The notes under the pieces: generated by a model
Database searches by the model: none
The model's input: only the letters and a program-made list of their open reading frames with translations
Told to the model about the DNA's origin: nothing
Part shown: in pieces, positions 5,033 to 9,516 of the stretch
Position numbering within the stretch: position 1 is the first letter of the stretch
How the letters are laid out: each line of letters starts with the position of its first letter
Made by a program: the position numbers and the translations under genes
Origin: Acidimicrobiia bacterium
GTDB lineage: Bacteria > Actinomycetota > Acidimicrobiia > Acidimicrobiales > Ilumatobacteraceae
Assembly (NCBI GenBank): GCA_013815505.1
Contig: JACDGA010000042.1
Location: 1 to 9,516 of the forward strand
Direction: 5' to 3'
DNA length: 9,516 nt

Positions 5033-6653
5033 GCTCGACATTCCGCGCTCGAGCGGTGGCCGTCCGTCTCGCAGCCGTGTCGTTGCCGTCGCGACGGTTG
5101 CGCTGGTCGTCGTCGCCACGGGAAGGGGCCTGCTCGACGGCTACGTCGCACTGCGAGATCGGGCGATGATCGCGATGCGAGCGCGTGACGTGCTCACCGA
5201 GCACCATCCGCTCGTCGGCATGGCTTCGTCGGGGTCGACGCCGGAGCTTGCCTTCAACCATCTCGGTCCGCTGCTCTTCGACGTGCTGGCGCTCCCTGTC
5301 CGGCTGTTCGGAGACAACGCAGGCGCCGCCGTCGGCGCAGCGCTGGTCAACGCCGTCGCGCTGTGGGGTCTCATCCGGGCTGCTCGACGAATCGGTGACG
5401 AGCGTGCGGCCCTGGTCGTCGCTGCGGGCGTCGTGATGCTCGTGTGGATCATGGGCGCCGAGACGCTCTACGACGCGTGGAACCCGAACGTGCTCGTCCT
5501 GCCGTTCACCTGGTTCGTGCTCTGCGCGTGGCTCGTCGCATGTGGCCGCATGCGTGAGCTCCCGCTCGCCGTCGGCATCGCCTCGTTCTGCATGCAGACG
5601 CATCTCGGTTTCCCCATCATCGTGACCGCCATCCTGCTGGCGGCGCTGGCCTTCGGCTTGGCGAGGCCGATCGATCGGCGAAACGATGTCGGCCGATCCG
5701 TCCTCATCGCGTGCGCCGTGGGAGTGCTTGCCTGGGCGCAACCAGTGTGGGAGCAGTTCACGTCCGACGGTCGCGGCAACATCTCTCGCCTCCTCGACGC
5801 GGGTTCCGACGCAGGCGTGGCCGGCAGCCCGTCGTTGGCGGCGCGGGTCTTCGCCGACGTCTTCTCGCCGTCTCGTTGGGTCAGCCCGCGCTTCGAGCAG
5901 GACTGGTCGTATCTCGACGAGGGCTCGATGCCCGGCCCGCTCCTCGCAGGCGTCATCGTCGCGGTTGTGCTGGGCATCGGCGTCGGTCTCGCGATCGCCG
6001 TGGCCCCCCGTGCGCCGATACTCGGCCGTCTGTGGTTGCTGCTCGCCGTGGGCGTCGCCGCCGGCGTCGTCACCGTGATGCGCCTCCCGCTGCAATTCGG
6101 GGCCGGGCTTCCGGCCTACTACGTGCGCTGGATCTGGCCGCTCGTGGTGCTGTACCTGATCGTCGCCGCGCTGTCGGCTGCGACCCTCGTGCCGCGCTCG
6201 CTCCTCGGGCGAGGTCGTGCGCTGCTGCCGATCGGAGTCGTCGCAGTCGTCCTCGTCCTGATCGCGACGGCCGTCGACGTACGACAGCCCGAGACCCGAG
6301 CGCGCTACGAGGATGCTGTGCGATCGGTGCGAGATCAGGTCGGCGACAGCGCGCAGCAACTCGCAGGCACGCGCGTCGTGGTGCGATTCGACACGCTCGC
6401 CTGGTATCTGCCGTATCCCTACGAGACGAGCGCGGCGCTGGAACAGCACGGCGTGGACGTGGTGGTCGTCGAGGAGTTCATGGTGCGCCAGTACGGCCCG
6501 GACCGTAGGGCTCGGGCCGACGACGCGGCAACGGTCTACGCGACGGTCGGCGCCGCGCCGCCGCCCGAGCGAGACGGTGTCCGGCATCTCGCTCGCGTCC
6601 GGCGGACGCCCGACGGCCAGGTGACGATCGTGTACGACCCGAACGGACGCTGA
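4989..6653 (+). CDS. Multi-span membrane protein, GT-C glycosyltransferase-like
   Basis: A 554-aa protein with about 10 hydrophobic segments: a short basic cytoplasmic N-terminus, first span near 30-48, further spans to about 428, then a soluble tail of roughly 125 residues. The first external loop has 'R-D-R-A-M-I-A-M-R-A-R-D' (56-67) and the 'F-N-H-L-G-P-L-L-F-D' motif (89-98); later come 'L-Y-D-A-W-N-P-N' (160-167) and Q-T-H-L-G-F (203-208). This arrangement (acidic first loop, N/H-H-P-G-P-L-like motif, Y-D-x-W-N-P) belongs to a family of actinobacterial membrane proteins with the look of GT-C enzymes, which use polyprenyl-phosphate sugars. Activity, donor and acceptor are not demonstrable from sequence. 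Start is GTG 4989, 44 nt inside the acyltransferase gene, so translation is probably coupled. No alternative ATG/GTG precedes the first span. Confidence 0.78.
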   Translation: MTREQNPSAALALTELDIPRSSGGRPSRSRVVAVATVALVVVATGRGLLDGYVALRDRAMIAMRARDVLTEHHPLVGMASSGSTPELAFNHLGPLLFDVLALPVRLFGDNAGAAVGAALVNAVALWGLIRAARRIGDERAALVVAAGVVMLVWIMGAETLYDAWNPNVLVLPFTWFVLCAWLVACGRMRELPLAVGIASFCMQTHLGFPIIVTAILLAALAFGLARPIDRRNDVGRSVLIACAVGVLAWAQPVWEQFTSDGRGNISRLLDAGSDAGVAGSPSLAARVFADVFSPSRWVSPRFEQDWSYLDEGSMPGPLLAGVIVAVVLGIGVGLAIAVAPRAPILGRLWLLLAVGVAAGVVTVMRLPLQFGAGLPAYYVRWIWPLVVLYLIVAALSAATLVPRSLLGRGRALLPIGVVAVVLVLIATAVDVRQPETRARYEDAVRSVRDQVGDSAQQLAGTRVVVRFDTLAWYLPYPYETSAALEQHGVDVVVVEEFMVRQYGPDRRARADDAATVYATVGAAPPPERDGVRHLARVRRTPDGQVTIVYDPNGR

Positions 6654-6672
6654 GCGAGCCGGCTGCGCTCAG
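6650..6672. terminator. Hairpin spanning both stop codons of convergent genes
   Basis: CTGAGCG (6650-6656) and CGCTCAG (6666-6672) are perfect reverse complements. The plus-strand TGA (6651-6653) and the minus-strand TGA (6669-6671) lie in opposite arms. The loop contains AGCCGGCT, itself palindromic. Its position between convergent genes 15 bp apart suits a bidirectional terminator, but there is no T-tract on either side. Confidence 0.45.
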
Positions 6673-7253
6673 CTGGCGTGATTCTGGGCGACGAAGTCCC
6701 AGTTGACCAGCTGCGCGAGGAAGTTGGAGATGTAGTCGGGACGGGCGTTGCGCCAGTCGATGTAGTAGGCGTGCTCCCAGACGTCGATCGTCAGCAGCGC
6801 CTTCACGTCGTGCTTCAGCGGCAGGTCGGCGTTGGCGGTCTTCATGATCTTGAGGCCGCCGTCGTCGACGAGCCACGCCCAGCCCGAGCCGAACTGCGTC
6901 TTGGCTGCCTCAGTGAACTCGCTGGCGAAATCGTCGTACGAGCCGAACGCCGAGTTGATCGCGTCGCCGACCTCGCCCGTCGGCTCGCCGCCGCCCGTGG
7001 GGGACAGGCAGTGCCAGTAGAACGTGTGGTTCCACACCTGCGCCGAGTTGTTGAACAGCGGCCCGTCGGGTGCTTCCTTGATGATCGTCTCGAGGTCGGC
7101 GTCGGCGTGCTCGGTGTCGGCGATGAGGTCGTTCAGCGTCTTCACGTACGTCGCATGGTGCTTGCCGTAGTGGTACTCGATGGTTTCTGCGGACAGTCCG
7201 CGTGACTCGAGCGCGTCCTTCTCGAAGGGGAGCTCCGGGAGTTCGATGGCCAT
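6669..7253 (-). CDS. sodB: Superoxide dismutase, Fe type
   Basis: A 194-aa enzyme that converts superoxide to peroxide and oxygen in the cytoplasm; no signal peptide. The Fe/Mn fold is complete: ligands H28 (E-Y-H-Y-G-K-H-H), H76 (V-W-N-H-T-F-Y-W), D157 and H161 (D-V-W-E-H-A-Y-Y). Iron preference is indicated by Q72 in S-A-Q-V-W-N-H, equivalent to Gln69 of E. coli SodB, and by Ala at residue 142 (N-A-D-L-P-L) where Mn enzymes usually have Gln; this marker is good but not absolute. Length is normal. The start ATG 7253 has AGGAAGGA about 10 nt upstream. The 155-bp space to the divergent toxin-antitoxin genes contains an inverted repeat GTCTC-N7-GAGAC (7292-7308) with TAGTCT on the minus strand, a possible promoter or operator for this gene. 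Confidence 0.96.
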   Translation of the reverse strand: MAIELPELPFEKDALESRGLSAETIEYHYGKHHATYVKTLNDLIADTEHADADLETIIKEAPDGPLFNNSAQVWNHTFYWHCLSPTGGGEPTGEVGDAINSAFGSYDDFASEFTEAAKTQFGSGWAWLVDDGGLKIMKTANADLPLKHDVKALLTIDVWEHAYYIDWRNARPDYISNFLAQLVNWDFVAQNHAS

Positions 7254-7291
7254 GGTGGGGTGGTCCTTCCTGGTCGACGGGGTCGTACGTC

Positions 7292-7308
7292 GTCTCTCCG
7301 TCTGAGAC
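7292..7308. repeat. Inverted repeat in the sodB leader region
   Basis: GTCTC (7292-7296) and GAGAC (7304-7308) form an inverted repeat around TCCGTCT. Flanking GTC/GAC bases can extend it with a 3-nt bulge. It overlaps a minus-strand TAGTCT (7305-7310) that could be the sodB -10 box. It may be an operator or a leader hairpin. Confidence 0.3.
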
Positions 7309-7396
7309 TAGGACGACGCCCACCTCCCGGAAGAAGGAATCTCACGACCCAGCACCGCACCGTAGTCCTCAGGGAACCATATTACTGATGCGATGG

Positions 7397-7410
7397 TACG
7401 CTCGAAGCGT
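7397..7410 (+). promoter_or_regulatory. Promoter -10 and palindromic operator of the toxin-antitoxin operon
   Basis: TACGCT (7397-7402) lies 6 nt before the GTG at 7409, so transcription would begin at the start codon. ACGCT-CGA-AGCGT (7398-7410) is a perfect 13-bp palindrome covering the -10 box and the first bases of the gene. A further pair, ACCAT (7376-7380) and ATGGT (7393-7397), flanks it. Ribbon-helix-helix antitoxins typically repress their own operon by binding such palindromes. Confidence 0.45.
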
Positions 7411-7681
7411 GCGGCAGACCTTGGTGCAGCTGACTGACGAGCTCGTTGCGGCGCTCGACCGCCGAGCGGCGCACGACGGCATCTCGCGCTCGCGCCTGGT
7501 GCGCGACCTCCTCGGTGCAGCGCTGTCATCCGACCAGGAGCTCGATCGGGCGTTGATCGCTGGCTACGAGTCGCAACCCCAGTCCGACGGGGCCGACGCG
7601 TGGGGCGACCTCGCAGCATGGTCGGAGATGAACGCACGGCGAACTCTCGCCTCGCTGAACGAGGAGGATGGCGGTTGGTAG
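7409..7681 (+). CDS. Ribbon-helix-helix antitoxin of a MazEF-like pair
   Basis: A 90-aa protein. The N-terminus R-Q-T-L-V-Q-L-T-D-E-L (2-12) is the beta-strand of a ribbon-helix-helix (CopG/Arc type) DNA-binding domain, followed by helix A (about 13-22), the turn D-G-I-S-R-S, and helix B R-L-V-R-D-L-L-G-A-A-L. The C-terminal half is acidic and rich in W, D and E (W66, W72, W90), as expected for a segment that binds and neutralises a toxin. It overlaps the toxin gene by 7 nt, confirming the pairing. GTG 7409 is chosen because the strand begins right after it and a -10 box lies 6 nt upstream; the in-frame ATG 7388 would add seven residues and has no ribosome binding site. Confidence 0.82.
   Translation: MRQTLVQLTDELVAALDRRAAHDGISRSRLVRDLLGAALSSDQELDRALIAGYESQPQSDGADAWGDLAAWSEMNARRTLASLNEEDGGW
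7661..7668 (+). promoter_or_regulatory. Ribosome binding site fixing a TTG start for the toxin
   Basis: GAGGAGGA lies inside the end of the antitoxin gene, 6 nt before TTG 7675. No ATG or GTG in the toxin frame is placed as well, so this site decides the start. The rare initiator would keep toxin output below antitoxin output. Confidence 0.6.
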
Positions 7682-7986
7682 CTCGTGGCGAGATCTGGTG
7701 GAGCGACGACGAGGTCCTGGGCCGTCGTCCCGTGCTCGTGCTGTCCCGCGACGCCGTGTTGCCGGCACTGCAGCGACCGCTGGTCGCGCCGCTGACGACT
7801 CGAATTCGCGATCTACCGACGGAGGTCGTCGTCGATGTCGACGACGGGCTGCCGCAGCCGTGTGTCGTTTCGCTCGACAACGTCCAGCCGCTCTCGATCG
7901 CGCTGCTGGTCGAGCGCATCACGGCACTCTCGCCCGAACGTATGGCTGCCGTCTGCCGGGCGCTCGGCGTCGCCACGTCTTGCTGA
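7675..7986 (+). CDS. mazF: MazF/PemK-type endoribonuclease toxin
   Basis: A 103-aa protein with the MazF/PemK barrel pattern: R-G-E-I-W-W (4-9), G-R-R-P-V-L-V-L-S-R (16-25), P-L-V-A-P-L-T-T (35-42), V-V-V-D-V-D-D-G-L (51-59), S-L-D-N-V-Q (66-71), and a C-terminal helix L-S-P-E-R-M-A-A-V. Family members cleave single-stranded RNA at short motifs and are held inactive by the antitoxin. The arginine of R-G-E and the threonine in the P-L-T-T loop occupy the known active-site positions. The cleavage motif cannot be predicted. Start TTG 7675 overlaps the antitoxin TAG and has a strong ribosome binding site (7661-7668). Length is slightly below the usual 110 aa. The neighbour downstream is convergent, 52 bp away. 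Confidence 0.88.
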   Translation: MVARGEIWWSDDEVLGRRPVLVLSRDAVLPALQRPLVAPLTTRIRDLPTEVVVDVDDGLPQPCVVSLDNVQPLSIALLVERITALSPERMAAVCRALGVATSC

Positions 7987-8038
7987 GCGCAGCGCCGCCG
8001 ACTGACGACCTCACCACCGCGCGACCTCGGGGGACGAT

Positions 8039-8983
8039 CTACGCCTCGGTTGCCGCGACCAGCGCCATCGCCACGTCGAACGGCTCGCCGGTCTCGCGCT
8101 CGGACACCTCCCACATCCGCTCGATCGAGCTCGACATGCCGAGTCGGCGCAGGATCGGGCGCCGCACCGGCGGACCCGAGTTGACGAACCGCGGGGCGAA
8201 GAACTGGCCGCTGCGCGCCGACGGATCCGTCGCCGCTCGCAGCTGTGGGAGTGCGCCCTGCGACGGGCTCATCCCGGTCCGCTCGGCGAGCACCTGCGAC
8301 AGCCGCTGACTGGCCCCACCCGACTCGGACGCGCTGTGCGACTGCAGCTCGGTGTTGGAGAGCCCGGGATGGGCGAGGAGGGATGCCGCAGTCGCGCCCG
8401 CGTGCTGCAGCTTGCGGTGCAGCCCGATGGCGAAGTGGTAGTTGGCGAGCTTCGACTGGCCGTAGGAACGCCACGGTTTGTACCGGCCGTGCAGGTGCGG
8501 GTTGGCGTCGTCGATGCGGCGCCCGATGTGGTGAGCCGTGCTCGTCACTGCGACGACGCGCCCTCCGGCGCGCAGCACGGCGGGCAGCAGCCGCGCCGTC
8601 AGCACGAAGTGACCGAGATGGTTGACGCCGAGTTGCATCTCGAACCCGTCGGCGGTCGAGCGCTCGGGGATCGCCATCAGCCCGGCGTTGTTGACGAGGA
8701 TGTCGATGCGGTCGTGGCGTCCGAGGATCGTTGCCGCCGCCTCACGGACCGACTCCAGCGAGCCGAGGTCGACGGCGACGACATCGAGGTCGGCACCGGG
8801 AGTACTCGACGCGATCGCCGCCACGGCAGCCGTGGTCTTGGCAGGATCGCGCGCAGCGACCACCACCGTTGCGCCTGCGGCGGCGAGCGCCTTGGCCGTC
8901 TCCAGTCCGAGCCCTCCGTTGGCGCCGGTGACGACGGCCGTCCGGCCGGACTGGTCGGGGATGTCCTTGGTTGTCCAGGTCAT
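8039..8983 (-). CDS. Short-chain dehydrogenase/reductase (retinol-dehydrogenase-like)
   Basis: A 314-aa SDR with a Rossmann fold. The coenzyme-binding motif T-G-A-N-G-G-L-G is at 19-26, D71 in V-D-L follows the second binding strand, N-N-A-G is at 98-101, and the catalytic S148 (V-T-S-T-A), Y174 and K178 (Y-G-Q-S-K) are all present. R45 after the second strand suggests NADP(H). The length and the extended segment H-H-I-G-R-R-I-D-D-A-N-P before the active site are those of the retinol-dehydrogenase/WW-oxidoreductase-like group, whose bacterial substrates are mostly unknown. Start ATG 8983 has no obvious ribosome binding site; a long leader with two hairpins lies upstream. The function beyond NAD(P)-dependent oxidoreductase is not assigned. 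Confidence 0.93.
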   Translation of the reverse strand: MTWTTKDIPDQSGRTAVVTGANGGLGLETAKALAAAGATVVVAARDPAKTTAAVAAIASSTPGADLDVVAVDLGSLESVREAAATILGRHDRIDILVNNAGLMAIPERSTADGFEMQLGVNHLGHFVLTARLLPAVLRAGGRVVAVTSTAHHIGRRIDDANPHLHGRYKPWRSYGQSKLANYHFAIGLHRKLQHAGATAASLLAHPGLSNTELQSHSASESGGASQRLSQVLAERTGMSPSQGALPQLRAATDPSARSGQFFAPRFVNSGPPVRRPILRRLGMSSSIERMWEVSERETGEPFDVAMALVAATEA

Positions 8984-9021
8984 CGGCGCACCGAACTTGT
9001 GTGGGACGCACTGACGGGAGG

Positions 9022-9070
9022 GCGGCGGTGCGCCGCTGACCTTCTCGCCGCTGTGCGGCGAGATGCACCG
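9022..9070. repeat. Two adjacent hairpins with alternative pairing, upstream of the SDR gene
   Basis: GCGGCG-GTG-CGCCGC (9022-9036) and TCTCGCCG-CTGTG-CGGCGAGA (9043-9063) are perfect stem-loops of 6 and 8 bp. CGGTGC (9026-9031) can also pair with GCACCG (9065-9070), which would break the first hairpin and enclose the second. The element fills most of the 120-bp gap between the SDR start and the nitroreductase remnant. It could be a terminator for what was once the upstream gene, or a leader structure of the SDR message. Confidence 0.4.
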
Positions 9071-9103
9071 TGCTGCTGGAGTTCGCTTCGCTCGCTCATC
9101 GCC

Positions 9104-9292
9104 TCATGCTTGCCCATCGGGCTCGAACGTTCCACCGTCGAAGCGATCGACGGTCGTGAACTCGGCAACCGCTCGGCGAGTGAGCCGCGTCGGACGGTGC
9201 TGCGGCCAGCCGAGGAACATCGTCGCTGCGAGCGCGTGGTCGTCGGGGAGTCCGAGCAGCGGTGCGGCGGCGACGCGAGCACGATCGGCACC
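9104..9292 (-). pseudogene. C-terminal remnant of a nitroreductase-family gene
   Basis: The minus-strand frame ending at TGA 9104-9106 reads about 62 codons that look like real protein: P-L-L-G-L-P-D-D-H-A-L-A-A (about 20 residues in), F-L-G-W-P-Q-H-R-P-T-R-L, then A-V-A-E-F-T-T-V-D-R-F-D-G. This resembles the C-terminus of actinobacterial nitroreductase-family flavoproteins (helix with L-G-L-P-D-D-H-A, then P-T-R-L-x-R-R-x-V-x-E-F-x-x-V-D-R-F-D-G). Codons in this stretch favour G or C at the third position. The FMN-binding N-terminal 150 or so residues are missing: upstream the frame runs into the TTGACA promoter and coding region of the plus-strand rhodanese gene. No start codon or ribosome binding site is apparent, so I treat it as a 3' remnant left after a deletion or insertion. 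Confidence 0.5.
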
Positions 9293-9295
9293 GCC

Positions 9296-9323
9296 TTGAC
9301 ATCCGGCGGGCTGGGTGTAAGAA
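9296..9323 (+). promoter_or_regulatory. Promoter of the rhodanese-domain gene
   Basis: A perfect TTGACA (9296-9301) is followed after 16 nt by TAAGAA (9318-9323). Transcription would begin near 9330, giving a leader of about 27 nt that carries the AGAGGGGG ribosome binding site. The -10 is weak (three of six), but the exact -35 is unusual in this GC-rich sequence. Confidence 0.5.
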
Positions 9324-9356
9324 GGTGCTCGACAGTGGCGACCAAGAGGGGGCACA

Positions 9357-9516
9357 GTGGGCAAGTCAGCGGCTGAATTGGTGGCTGAGGCGAAGGGCCG
9401 GGTCGAGAACCTCAGCGTCGACGAGGTGGCGGCCGAGATGTCGACCGGCGACGCTGTACTGGTCGACTTGCGTGAGCCGGAGGAGCTCACCACAAACGGC
9501 AAGATTCCGGGATCCG
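9357..9516 (+). CDS. Rhodanese-like domain protein, N-terminal part (runs off right edge)
   Basis: Fifty-three codons are visible. The product begins MGKSAAELVAEAKGRVENLS and reaches V-L-V-D-L-R-E-P-E-E-L, then N-G-K-I-P-G-S. This is the first half of a single rhodanese domain: the V-D-L-R-E-P-x-E motif and the following G-x-I-P-G-S are characteristic. The active-site loop with the catalytic cysteine lies beyond the edge, so sulfurtransferase activity cannot be judged. Single-domain rhodaneses of this kind act in the cytoplasm on thiosulfate or persulfides. Start GTG 9357 has AGAGGGGG four bases upstream. Confidence 0.85.
   Translation, partial: MGKSAAELVAEAKGRVENLSVDEVAAEMSTGDAVLVDLREPEELTTNGKIPGS

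Noticed and set aside
3314..5119. Antisense frame of about 600 codons opposite the HAD/PlsC gene
   Set aside because: It overlaps the small RNA and a gene with all HAD and PlsC motifs, and its translation shows no recognisable domain.
4890..6587. Antisense frame of 565 codons opposite the membrane protein
   Set aside because: Composition is R/H/D-rich without domain signals, as usual for the complement of GC-rich coding DNA. The plus-strand frame has clear membrane spans and family motifs.
7308..8474. Minus-strand frame of 388 codons across the toxin-antitoxin pair and part of the SDR
   Set aside because: It runs opposite two well-supported genes and out of frame with the SDR. Its translation is S/R/T-rich and motif-free.
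9070..9100. Repetitive TTCGCTTCGCTCGCTC stretch as another copy of the 72-bp repeat
   Set aside because: It is a short CGCT-rich run that shares no extended match with the unit; similar runs are common by composition alone.

Overview
The window is GC-rich and densely coded. It looks like chromosomal DNA of an actinomycete, possibly of the Acidimicrobiia (Ilumatobacter-like) type. The support is the strong G/C bias at third codon positions, an actinobacterial-style acyl-CoA carboxylase beta subunit, a HAD-phosphatase/PlsC fusion, a C-rich-loop small RNA resembling the actinobacterial 6C RNA, a GGTTT-N15-GGGTA promoter of SigF/SigB style, and several genes whose -10 box lies only 6-8 nt from the start codon, as in leaderless mRNAs. 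The lineage is an inference from these features and no taxonomic marker gene is present.

Left part (1-3268) reads on the minus strand. The 5' end of a citrate synthase gene runs off the left edge. Upstream of it is a PA2169-family (DUF2383) four-helix-bundle protein with a SigF-like promoter and a good ribosome binding site, then a tandem pair of 72-bp repeat units. Next come an acyl-CoA carboxylase carboxyltransferase subunit with an unusual short N-terminal half and, before it, a LysR-type regulator.

Centre (3269-6653) reads on the plus strand. A 339-bp space contains the LysR promoter with overlapping palindromes, a plus-strand promoter (TTGCCA-N17-CATACT) driving an approximately 120-nt structured C-rich RNA that ends in an 11-bp terminator hairpin, and a diverged copy of the repeat. 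After it lie the HAD/PlsC fusion, probably an acyltransferase of phospholipid synthesis, and a multi-span membrane protein of GT-C-like type whose start overlaps the end of the acyltransferase gene by 44 nt, so the two are probably co-transcribed.

Right part (6654-9516). An Fe-type superoxide dismutase gene faces the membrane-protein gene, with one hairpin shared by both stop codons. Divergent from the dismutase is a small toxin-antitoxin pair (ribbon-helix-helix antitoxin and MazF/PemK-type toxin; toxin start is TTG, overlapping the antitoxin stop). A short-chain dehydrogenase gene follows on the minus strand. Upstream of it is what appears to be the 3' end of a decayed nitroreductase-family gene, cut off where the promoter of a plus-strand rhodanese-domain gene begins. 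That gene runs off the right edge.

Most of the genes are ordinary housekeeping or stress functions. The points most worth a second look are the C-rich small RNA, the SigF-like promoter, the repeat family, the gene remnant, and the recurring leaderless-type starts.
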